The notes beneath the pieces were generated by a model. That model ran no database searches and was not told the origin of the DNA. It saw nothing but the letters and a program-made list of their open reading frames with translations. The position numbers were made by a program, and so were the translations under genes. DNA of 64,000 nucleotides from Streptomyces sp. NBC_00554 (GTDB lineage Bacteria > Actinomycetota > Actinomycetes > Streptomycetales > Streptomycetaceae): contig NZ_CP107799.1 in the NCBI RefSeq assembly GCF_041431135.1, forward strand, positions 4,588,001 through 4,652,000. Direction: 5' to 3'. Below, piece by piece: positions 33,325 through 40,224 of the stretch. How positions within the stretch are numbered: position 1 is the first letter of the stretch; every line of letters begins with the position of its first letter.

Positions 33325-33345
33325 CTGTTGAGTTCTCAAGGAACA
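33325..33345 (-). promoter_or_regulatory. boxA-like antitermination sequence
   Basis: The minus strand reads TGTTCCTTGAGAACTCAACA, very close to boxA of Gram-positive rRNA leaders (B. subtilis TGTTCTTTGAAAACT; actinobacterial leaders with TTTGAGAACTCAA). It lies about 210 bases before the first gene of the roughly 10-kb operon. Bases 33346-33470 further upstream must hold the promoter, which I cannot point to. Confidence 0.6.
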
Positions 33346-33478
33346 GCCGATAAGGGGCCCGCGGCGTGCGGCCAAAGCCGCCTTCCTGCCGGGCAATCCC
33401 GAACCGATTCGTGCAGGTCAAGCACTTGCGAACACAGCCGGTGAAGCCCTTCCGGGCCTCGCGTGCCGGCGTGACCTA

Positions 33479-33498
33479 AGATTGACCTAGGTCAATCT
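33479..33498. promoter_or_regulatory. Palindromic operator 1 for the GntR regulator
   Basis: A perfect 20-bp palindrome built on TTGACCTAGGTCAA, in the divergent region between the transfer operon and gntR. Very likely the repressor's own site. Confidence 0.75.
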
Positions 33499-33528
33499 GA
33501 CTGTCAAGGGGATCCGCTGAAGGATCAG

Positions 33529-33544
33529 AGATTGACCTAGGTCC
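33529..33544. promoter_or_regulatory. Operator 2 (half-perfect copy)
   Basis: AGATTGACCTAGGTCC repeats most of operator 1 exactly 50 bases away and 16 bases before the gntR start; TACTCT at 33548 could be the -10 of a leaderless transcript, so binding here would block it. Confidence 0.65.
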
Positions 33545-33560
33545 GGCTACTCTCGAAGCC

Positions 33561-33956
33561 ATGGACCAGAGCCCCGAAGCGCCCAAGCAGACGCCCACGG
33601 CCAAAGAGATTGCGGCGGAGTACCGCGAGAAGATCACGGGCCCCGACCGCGAGTACGAGCCGGGCAGCCAGCTCCCGGCAGCTCGCAAGCTCGCCAAGGA
33701 ACTTGGCGTGCAACTCATGACTGTTCAGAGCGCGTTCGGGCAGCTCCGCGACGAGGGGTTGGTTCTCACTCAGCAGGGTCGCGGGACGTTCGTCCGCGAT
33801 CCTTCCCTTCCCCTCGGTACCGAGCCGGGTAGCAGCCCAGCATTCACCGCCTTGGCGACAGAGCTCAGCACGATCCATGACGCCCTCCACCTGCTCGGCG
33901 AGCGGCTAGATCGGCTTGAGCGGCTTGTGGGAAGCGAGACTCCACCGAAGCCGTGA
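33561..33956 (+). CDS. GntR-family repressor of the element
   Basis: A 131-residue protein: a GntR winged helix (EIAAEYREKI ... GSQLPAARKLAKELGVQLMTVQSAFGQLRDEGLV, about residues 14-70) and a short helical tail (about 90-125) rather than a full effector domain. KorSA of pSAM2, also a GntR protein, represses replication and transfer; this protein probably does the same through the palindromes at 33479 and 33529. Divergent from the transfer operon. Confidence 0.88.
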   Translation: MDQSPEAPKQTPTAKEIAAEYREKITGPDREYEPGSQLPAARKLAKELGVQLMTVQSAFGQLRDEGLVLTQQGRGTFVRDPSLPLGTEPGSSPAFTALATELSTIHDALHLLGERLDRLERLVGSETPPKP

Positions 33957-34044
33957 GTTCGTCCGCGCGCCTCAGCAGTCGTTCGACCTTGACGCGCGCT
34001 TCACTCAAACTCGCTTTGAGCAAAGCGAGTTCAGCGGGAGTCAT
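33865..34044 (-). CDS. Possible small coiled-coil protein
   Basis: MTPAELALLKASLSEARVKV and following residues give a regular amphipathic helix, then a basic tail, 59 residues in all. It overlaps the 3' end of gntR on the opposite strand by 92 bases. GGAAAG precedes the ATG. It could be an antisense artefact. Confidence 0.35.
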   Translation of the reverse strand: MTPAELALLKASLSEARVKVERLLRRADELTASVESRFPQAAQADLAARRAGGGRHGSC

Positions 34045-34110
34045 GCTTTCCAGTTCGCCGCTTCGCTCAGTGATCCCTGACATGCCAATGAGCATGTGGC
34101 CGGGAACGGC

Positions 34111-34141
34111 AGAGGACCCGGACAGAGTGTCCGGGTCCTCT
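34111..34141. terminator. 14-bp hairpin terminator
   Basis: AGAGGACCCGGACA (34111-34124) pairs perfectly with 34128-34141 around GAG, followed by TTCC. It serves the gntR side and the flavoprotein side. A closely similar hairpin lies at 36087-36115. Confidence 0.8.
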
Positions 34142-34172
34142 TTCCTTGCAGGTCAGGATGGTTGACGACTCG

Positions 34173-34736
34173 TCATCTAGTGGCTTCGTCAACTGCGTCC
34201 AGCACTGCGGCCCATGGGAGTTCGCGCCCCGCCGGCGCTTCCCTCGGCTCGTACAGCGGCCACACGTCCGGCCCATCGACGACGTGCACGCCTCCCGCCC
34301 TGAGAGTGTCGATATGGCGCTGCCATGCAGGGTGGCGAGCATGCGCCGCGTTCACCCGCGGGAAGACGACGACGGGCAAATCGAGGGTGCCGATAGCCTC
34401 GCCCACCTGCGTCAGTGCCTGGTTGTCCATCAGGCCTGTCGCGAGCTTGGCCACCATGTTGGCGGACGCAGGGGCGACCACGTAGCAGTCAACCGGGGGA
34501 TGCGGTCGAACGTCGCCGGGCAACCGCGGCTCATCGCGCACGGGGAGGCCAGTCAGCTTCTGCAGCCGCTCAACCTCGCCGCTCATCCGCAGCCACTGAC
34601 CAGCGGTCGGCGTCAGCGTGACGGCCACCTGCCATCCCCGCTCCATCGCGGGCTCAACCAGACCGCTGCGCAGCGCCTCTAGACCTCCAGCCGCGGACCC
34701 TACGACTCCGAGCACCCCACGCTTGCCTGAACTCAC
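34173..34736 (-). CDS. Flavoprotein (HFCD/PPC-decarboxylase family)
   Basis: A 187-residue protein with the flavodoxin-like N-terminus GVLGVVGSAAGGLEALRSGL and the FMN-site region VDCYVVAPASANMVAKLATG (about residues 84-103), as in CoaC/EpiD flavoproteins. Cys-decarboxylase activity is possible, but the family also includes other flavin enzymes. The GTG at 34736 overlaps the stop of the upstream regulator by four bases, so both are made together. A common AICE/plasmid cargo pair. Confidence 0.82.
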   Translation of the reverse strand: MSSGKRGVLGVVGSAAGGLEALRSGLVEPAMERGWQVAVTLTPTAGQWLRMSGEVERLQKLTGLPVRDEPRLPGDVRPHPPVDCYVVAPASANMVAKLATGLMDNQALTQVGEAIGTLDLPVVVFPRVNAAHARHPAWQRHIDTLRAGGVHVVDGPDVWPLYEPREAPAGRELPWAAVLDAVDEATR

Positions 34737-35968
34737 TGCACCGCCCTGCACCGTTGAGCCATCACGAACACCTCGGACGAACGCGAGCCGCCAGTGACCG
34801 GTGACCGCTTGATGAGGTCCCGCAGGGTCTCGCGCACCCTGGGATTGTTGCGTACGAGCTGCGGCGATGTGCGCTCAGCGGTTCGCAGCTCCGCGAACGC
34901 CTCATCGCCTTGTCCGGCGAGCGACAGGGCGCGCGCGAAGTCGATTCGGTGCGACACGCTGCGCTCCTGCGGCATGTGGTCCACGTTGATCCGCCCGTTT
35001 TCCACGACGTACGACACGTTGTCGAGGTCCAGCTCAACGGACAACCGGTGAAGCAACACGTTCGTGGGTCCGAAGCCCGTTTGCCAGTAGTTCTCATCTG
35101 ACCCCAGGTCGTCAGCGAGTTCCTCGGCTCGGTCCAACAGGCCTGTTGCGGTGGGTCGGTCCTGGTGACGTGCTGCCGCCACAGCGGCGCGCAGGTGAAT
35201 CATCCCCAGCAGGCTCAGTGCCGCCGGGTCGTTGTCACTCACCCGAGACGACAGCCATGCCGCGGCCGTGTTGCCCAGCTCCAGCGCGTCGTCATACCGG
35301 CCGTTGGCCAGCAAGGCGTGAGTGCCAGAACGTGCGGCCGACGCCAACACGAGAGGGTCATCCGACTCGTCCGCGGCACGCATCGCGCGCTCGGCGGCGA
35401 GCCATGAGATGTCGGACTCGCCGATCTTCGCGAGCGTCGTCGCCGCGAGGTGGTGCGTACGAGCCGACACCGCCCAGCAGTCGCTACGATCCTCGCCACG
35501 GCGCGCCGCTCGCTCCTCCAACTCCTGTGCAGTCTGCAGAAGCGCCGGCAGCGCCGCGACGACGCTGCCGAGTCGACCTCCCTGATAGTCGTTCCACGCG
35601 TGCTCCACACGCACGGCCACGGGGGCGGGTGTCGGGAGCTGCACCTCCACCTCAGGGCCGAAGAGCAAGCGAGACAGCCGCCGCGGGCTCATGAGCGCAT
35701 CGCGCACGGCCGGAACGTCGTCGTGTTCCCTCTCGTCCTCCATGAGCATTGTCTGACCAAGCAAGTCCCCGAGCGGCACGCGCAGGATGCGCGACAGCTC
35801 CGCGAGCATGTCGATACGGGGCGGCTTCCGGCGCCCAGTTTCGATCTTGGCCAACCAGTCAGTGCTGTAGCCGACCAGTCCAGCCAGAACTTCTTGCGTG
35901 TAGCCGCGACGCTTGCGGTAGAACGCGATCCGCTCGCCGATGCTGAGGTGATCTCCGAGACCACGCAT
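34733..35968 (-). CDS. XRE-family regulator with helical sensor domain
   Basis: A 411-residue protein: HTH at about residues 8-65 (RIAFYRKRRGYTQEVLAGLV and STDWLAKIETGRRKPP), then a long all-helical region with TPR-like repeats (THALLANGRYDDALELGNTA, FARALSLAGQGDEAFAELRT). The ATG at 35968 begins MRGLGDHLSIGERI. It is translationally coupled to the flavoprotein. It may bind a peptide or small signal. Confidence 0.85.
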   Translation of the reverse strand: MRGLGDHLSIGERIAFYRKRRGYTQEVLAGLVGYSTDWLAKIETGRRKPPRIDMLAELSRILRVPLGDLLGQTMLMEDEREHDDVPAVRDALMSPRRLSRLLFGPEVEVQLPTPAPVAVRVEHAWNDYQGGRLGSVVAALPALLQTAQELEERAARRGEDRSDCWAVSARTHHLAATTLAKIGESDISWLAAERAMRAADESDDPLVLASAARSGTHALLANGRYDDALELGNTAAAWLSSRVSDNDPAALSLLGMIHLRAAVAAARHQDRPTATGLLDRAEELADDLGSDENYWQTGFGPTNVLLHRLSVELDLDNVSYVVENGRINVDHMPQERSVSHRIDFARALSLAGQGDEAFAELRTAERTSPQLVRNNPRVRETLRDLIKRSPVTGGSRSSEVFVMAQRCRAVQ

Positions 35969-36086
35969 TGCGTGCTGCCTCCTGCTGGTTGTGGGGGCCG
36001 GTTTCACCGTACAGAGCCGGTGGTGAGGCGGGTAGTTCGCCTTGCTCACCATCGGAACCAGTACGAGCGTGACGGCCCCAAAGCAA

Positions 36087-36115
36087 AGAGACCCAGACAC
36101 TGTGTCCGGGTCTCT
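36087..36115. terminator. Hairpin similar to 34111-34141
   Basis: AGAGACCCAGACAC and GTGTCCGGGTCTCT form a stem with one mismatch and a very short loop. With the related hairpin at 34111 it brackets the XRE/flavoprotein pair. Confidence 0.65.
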
Positions 36116-36486
36116 GATCTCGTGATTTCGCGTGAGAGTATGTCCGTCTCCGGGTCCTCCGAGGGGGCCAAACGAGGCAGCCCCACGAAGACGGTCCCGG
36201 ACGGTAATGGACGATGCCGGAGCCGAACGAGCAGGTCAGTGACTGACCGCGTTCGGAACGAAGGCGTCGTTGAGCTACGGCCCCTCCATCGACGAGGTTT
36301 TTGGGCTACGCGCGCACATCCCCCCAGAGCGCCATCCTGCGCCGCACCGGAGTTTCGACAGGCGTGATCCGCCTTGGCACTGAAGCTGTCACCGATGACT
36401 TGGGCTAACAGTTTCCAGCATGCATGTTCGCGAGAAACCCTATTCTGAGTAGCTGCCAAGACTTGGACAGTTGTCCTGGTGGGCTG
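36116..36486. other. Non-coding gap
   Basis: No convincing gene. Contains GGTCAGTGACTGACC, an interrupted palindrome (36231-36245). GC falls towards the right, marking the change to the lower-GC cargo segment. Confidence 0.4.
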
Positions 36487-36735
36487 CTACCCGCGCTTAT
36501 GGTCATCTCCTCCAAATGCCTGCTTCAGGAGCCAAATGAACACCGCCCCTGTTATCGACCCACTCAGGAGAGCTTGTGCAACTAGAGCCACTCCGAGAAG
36601 CAGAGCTGCTGCAATCAGTCCACCAGTCACGATGAGCGCAGCAACAACGCTCGGTGGGAAGCGACCAGAGCTGGCGAACGGCCTCTGATCCTGCGACCGT
36701 GAATTATCTCTGTCCTGGCTGTGATGGAAGAACAT
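36487..36735 (-). CDS. Small membrane protein
   Basis: An 82-residue protein: a polar N-terminus (MFFHHSQDRDNSRSQDQRP), then two adjacent hydrophobic helices (VVAALIVTGGLIAAALLLGV and ALLSGSITGAVFIWLLK) and a basic end. It is divergent from the HTH-TPR regulator. No family recognised. Confidence 0.6.
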   Translation of the reverse strand: MFFHHSQDRDNSRSQDQRPFASSGRFPPSVVAALIVTGGLIAAALLLGVALVAQALLSGSITGAVFIWLLKQAFGGDDHKRG

Positions 36736-36859
36736 GTAACCAGCCTGATGCCAGTTACCGATACCCCATATGCATTACCGCATGAATCTATGCATGATGT
36801 GCATACTTCTTCGCGGCCAATCCGATATCATCTGCCGATCTTATTCAATGGAGCACATC

Positions 36860-38308
36860 GTGAGTCGGTCTCCAGCAGTGCGCACGTGCCATAAGTGTCG
36901 GGCTCGACTTGCACGAGACAATAAAGGAGTCTTCTGCTCTAGCTGTTCGCGCATTTTACGTCAAGCCAACGGGGAGACTCCGGATGTCCCACCAGATTTT
37001 TGGAATTCCTCAGACATGAGGGAGGCACTGGAATCACATCACATAGGGCACATATTGCGAGCATTCCGGACTCACCACTTCCACGGTAAGGCCATACCGC
37101 AATCAGTTGCAGCAGAGTGGTTCCATCTAACTCAATCTCAATTGAGTCGCATCGAAACGGGCCCTCCCGTAAATGATTTGACTCGACTTGCGCAGTGGGC
37201 ACAGCAGCTCAAAGTTCCACACCATCTGCTATGGTTTTCTTTACCCCAGATGGAGGAGCAGAGAGACGATACGAATCGCATCTCCTACACATCACCTATC
37301 AGCGACCTGGAAGGTATGAGCGAAGTGCTTCGCCGCACATTCCTAAGGCATGGACTGGTAGCATTTTCTTCACCAGTAATTGGCATGGATGAACTCAGGC
37401 ATGTCGTGGCGGCTCTAAATAACGCTAGGCGATATGCAGATGATCAGGTCGCTCAGCACTTCCAGCGCCAGCTCCAGTATTGTGCAGCAAATGACGGAGC
37501 CGAAGGGCCTAAGAGCATCGTTCCGGCCATCATGGGGCAGATCGCTTCTCTTGATGAACTGATCAGGCAGGTTAAGCCCGCTTTCCGTCGGAGCCTACTC
37601 AGGGTCGCCGCCGAAAGTTCCGAGTTCGCCGCATGGCTCTATCGCGACTTGGCGTTGCCTGTACAAGCAACCTACTGGCGAGACCGGGCTTTGGAATTTG
37701 CTCAAGAAGCAAGCGATTTTTCCATGCAAGGCTACGTCTTGCTCAAGAAAAGCCAGGCCGCTTGGGATGAGCGCGATGCATTGCACATGCTGACAATGGC
37801 GCAAGCGGTCCAAGAGGGACCATGGAATCTCCCCCTCCGGGTGCAGGCTGAGGCCGTGCAGCAAGAGGCTCGCGCTCTAGCAATGACCGGCGCAAAACCC
37901 ACGACCATCGCTGCAAAGCTGAGCCAAGCCCGCGAGTTGCTACTCCAGGAAAGCGAGCAGAGTGGGATCAGCGCACACTATAACAAGGCGCTATTTAGCC
38001 TTCAAGTTGCACTCAGCTATAGGGAATCTGGGCAACTCGACGCATGTTTGGATCTATTTGACAGATACCTATCACCCGAAAACATGTCTCACCGGGATTA
38101 CGGCTATTTTCTGGCACTTCAGAGTGGTGCGTTGGCGAGGTCGGGAGCTCCCGATGCAGCCGCCCATATGGGGATACAAGCGCTCTCTTTGGCGCGCGAA
38201 ACTTACTCGGCTCGCACAGGCGAGGAGGTTTATAGACTCGTCAAGCAGCTTTATCGCTGGAAAGATCGAGACAGCGTAAGGGAGTTATTGAACCATTTCT
38301 ACGGCTAG
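36860..38308 (+). CDS. HTH-TPR regulator with N-terminal zinc-ribbon-like Cys pairs
   Basis: A 482-residue protein. The N-terminus has CHKCRARLARDN and FCSSCSRIL, two C-x2-C pairs that may bind zinc; an XRE-like HTH follows (QSVAAEWFHLTQSQLSRIE, about residues 85-105); the rest is helical with TPR-like repeats, such as SYRESGQLDACLDLFDRYL. The GTG at 36860 has GGAG six bases upstream; an ATG at 36848 is also possible. GC is low for the genome and the gene uses rare TTA leucine codons (in RILRQ and near the end in RELLNH), so it should depend on the bldA tRNA. It overlaps the convergent hydrolase by four bases. Confidence 0.82.
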   Translation: MSRSPAVRTCHKCRARLARDNKGVFCSSCSRILRQANGETPDVPPDFWNSSDMREALESHHIGHILRAFRTHHFHGKAIPQSVAAEWFHLTQSQLSRIETGPPVNDLTRLAQWAQQLKVPHHLLWFSLPQMEEQRDDTNRISYTSPISDLEGMSEVLRRTFLRHGLVAFSSPVIGMDELRHVVAALNNARRYADDQVAQHFQRQLQYCAANDGAEGPKSIVPAIMGQIASLDELIRQVKPAFRRSLLRVAAESSEFAAWLYRDLALPVQATYWRDRALEFAQEASDFSMQGYVLLKKSQAAWDERDALHMLTMAQAVQEGPWNLPLRVQAEAVQQEARALAMTGAKPTTIAAKLSQARELLLQESEQSGISAHYNKALFSLQVALSYRESGQLDACLDLFDRYLSPENMSHRDYGYFLALQSGALARSGAPDAAAHMGIQALSLARETYSARTGEEVYRLVKQLYRWKDRDSVRELLNHFYG

Positions 38309-39120
38309 TCTTTCAGCCATTCCACCACGTCGCGGATTACACGACTTTGCCATGCCTGAGTCTGGGGATTCAGATATTTAGGGTCGTCATGCACAGCAAA
38401 CCCATGTTGCGCCCCGTCAATCTCGATAAGTCGCGCGCCGCCGCCGAAATTATCTAGCACTTCACGAGACGACTGGATGGGGATGAAGGTGTCTTTCGTA
38501 CCATGAACGATCAATGTAGGCGCCTGAATCGAGGGGAGTTCATTCTTTGGCTTTACATAGAAAACCTCATTCAGCAACGGGCGTCCGAGCTTGAACGTGG
38601 GCGAATGCTCGATCGCCCCTTGCCTTCGCAATTCTTCCGCTTTTTCCGCGTCGATATATCCATTATTCCAGTATGGCTTATCGTCAATGAAGCGCTTCTT
38701 GTAGTCCATTAGTGGGTTGAAGAGAACGAGCCGCTGGACCGAATCCGGAAAATGTGCGGCATAAAACGCACAGATGCCACCACTAAAACTCGCACCGATG
38801 ATGTTCACCTTCTCTTTCCCGGTCACGGAAATCAAGTAGTCTACAGCAGTGCGGATATCGTTAGATACTCCCAGGAGGGTTAAACTCTCCTGATCACCCT
38901 GGCTCTCACCATGCCCACGGAAATCGAATCGCAGACAAGGCATACCGGAAGATTTAAGCGCAATGGCCAATCGAGTAAAGAACCCTCCCTCGTCTCGATT
39001 TACTCCCCCGCCATGGACTAGCACTGTGGGGCTTCCAAGGATTTCATCTGGCATGAGCATGGTTCCCTGGAGTTGGAGACCATCCAAGCTGTCGAATGAG
39101 ACTTCCACGCCTGTTGACAT
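38305..39120 (-). CDS. Alpha/beta hydrolase (dienelactone hydrolase/esterase type)
   Basis: A 271-residue hydrolase: oxyanion HGGGVNRDEGGFF, RFDFRGHGES, nucleophile Ser in IIGASFSGGICA (about residue 111), acid in VHGTKDTFIP and His in DGAQHGFAVH. Soluble, no signal peptide. Lower GC than the chromosome and convergent with the HTH-TPR gene; the two look like one acquired cassette. The substrate is unknown. Confidence 0.87.
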   Translation of the reverse strand: MSTGVEVSFDSLDGLQLQGTMLMPDEILGSPTVLVHGGGVNRDEGGFFTRLAIALKSSGMPCLRFDFRGHGESQGDQESLTLLGVSNDIRTAVDYLISVTGKEKVNIIGASFSGGICAFYAAHFPDSVQRLVLFNPLMDYKKRFIDDKPYWNNGYIDAEKAEELRRQGAIEHSPTFKLGRPLLNEVFYVKPKNELPSIQAPTLIVHGTKDTFIPIQSSREVLDNFGGGARLIEIDGAQHGFAVHDDPKYLNPQTQAWQSRVIRDVVEWLKD

Positions 39121-39581
39121 GACCTGAACTCCTTACTATAAAGCGCCATTGTTCGCGGATCGACGGGGCCAACCAGATCCAGATGTAGTCGGCTTAACTC
39201 CAACCAGCATGCCCGGTAGCGCGTACTTGCACTCCCTTCGCGCGACGGATCCAGCGATGCACCGTCGCGTGTCCGGCCCTGGTAGCGCACCCAGATTCGG
39301 ACGGGTGGCCGTTTTTTCGCGCTCCGGTTAGAGCCGGGTGCGGTGGGGGTTACGCAGGGACAGCCAGTCCAGGCCCTCGGTCATGCCAACCTCTATCTTG
39401 GCGCCCAGACGGCTCCTTGTGACCGGCCCTGACAGACGCTCTAGCGTCCAAAGCCTCGGGAGAAAACTGGGAGAAGATCTTCTCCCAGCTGCCTCCGAGC
39501 GCAGGGCCAGACCAGCTAAGACCAATGTCCTGAGCTGCGCGGACGCCACGGACATCGGGTGTAGATCTTGCCCGGACCTTA
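39121..39581. other. Right-end region of the AICE
   Basis: About 460 bases without a supported gene. It includes an 18-codon minus-strand ORF (39328-39384, MTEGLDWLSLRNPHRTRL) that may be the remains of a gene. Confidence 0.45.
39467..39488. repeat. att-proximal palindrome, copy C
   Basis: A 22-bp perfect palindrome beginning CTGGGAGAAGA, 94 bases before attR. It shares CTGGGAGAAGATCTT with copy A at 20026 and the general form of copy B at 22408. Confidence 0.75.
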
Positions 39582-39626
39582 TTCGGGACGAAGAGGTCGT
39601 GGGTTCAAATCCCGCCACCCCGACAG
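39582..39626 (+). other. attR core
   Basis: Exactly the same 45 bases as attL (19903-19947). The 5' half of the tRNA is not here, though CGGGTGTAG at 39556 faintly resembles the tRNA start. Confidence 0.95.
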
Positions 39627-39639
39627 CTTTAGCACCAGG

Positions 39640-39675
39640 TCAGGCCTGGTTTCCGGAGACGGGAACCGGGCCTGA
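39640..39675 (+). terminator. Original tRNA-Pro terminator, now displaced
   Basis: A 15-bp stem with two G-T pairs (39640-39654 with 39661-39675), loop GGAGAC, then TGTGTTTT. It follows ACCAGGTCAG after attR. Before integration it would have lain directly behind tRNA-Pro. Confidence 0.75.
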
Positions 39676-39771
39676 TGTGTTTTCCGGGGGCATCTCCGGG
39701 GGGGTGTGAGCTAGGTGTGATCACTGCTCGCGCCCGACCGGCGTATGCCGGTCCCCTCGCCCCGAAACATG

Positions 39772-39827
39772 CCGCACCGTTCGGTACCGGTCCCTCCCCA
39801 CGTGGGGACCGGTACCGAACGGTGCGG
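39772..39827. repeat. Long perfect inverted repeat
   Basis: A 22-bp arm (39772-39793, starting CCGCACCGTTCGGTACCGG) is perfectly complementary to 39806-39827. A smaller hairpin GACCGGC-GTAT-GCCGGTC precedes it at 39736-39753. The 39676-40224 gap otherwise has no supported gene. Confidence 0.8.
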
Positions 39828-40224
39828 GCGGAGTCGGTCCGTGCCGTATGCCGTACCGGCGCGGATCGAGTGGATCAGGGGCGGGTCGGGTGGGTCGAGG
39901 AGGAGCCGGGCCCTTGTCGGTGCGATGGCGGTCGCGGTTGGGGTCGGCTCCGTGGATCTCTACAGGGCCTCGCTACGGGGCCGTCGCCGCCGTTTCGTCA
40001 CTTCAGTGGAAGTTGACCGAAAACGCAGCGTCATGAGTTGGTCTCCGAGCGCTGAGCTGGTGGTTTGGCCGGGCGTCGCGCGGTTGGTTCGCTACTGGGG
40101 CGTGATCCTGCCAGTTGTGGGTCGCGCGGAGGAGGTTCCGGAGCCGGACGAGCGGCTTAGCCGCAGGTCAGCCGTATAAGGTGAGTTTTCCGGTCCGGAT
40201 GACCAGCTGCGGGGGAAGTAAGGG

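Larger units (their letters stand above)
22284..39626. mobile_element. Actinomycete integrative and conjugative element (AICE)
   Basis: A pSAM2-like gene order: int, xis, origin candidate, replication protein, Prim-Pol, Spd-like membrane proteins, TraB/FtsK translocase, regulator, cargo. It lacks a relaxase and type IV secretion genes, as expected for AICEs, which transfer double-stranded DNA with a single FtsK-like pump. The right end is the exact attR core; the left end is the decayed core next to int. The unit excised in nature could also start at attL (19903). Confidence 0.9.

Noticed and set aside
33118-33396. N-terminal extension of the first transfer-operon gene
   Set aside because: It would translate the tRNA-like fold, the hairpin and the boxA-like site; the ATG at 33117 has a clear AGGAG.
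39582-39626. Functional tRNA at attR
   Set aside because: Only the 3' half is duplicated; the faint CGGGTGTAG upstream cannot form a complete cloverleaf.
39745-40179. Gene between attR and the WD40 gene
   Set aside because: The open frames cross a 22-bp inverted repeat, have no ribosome site and no recognisable motif.
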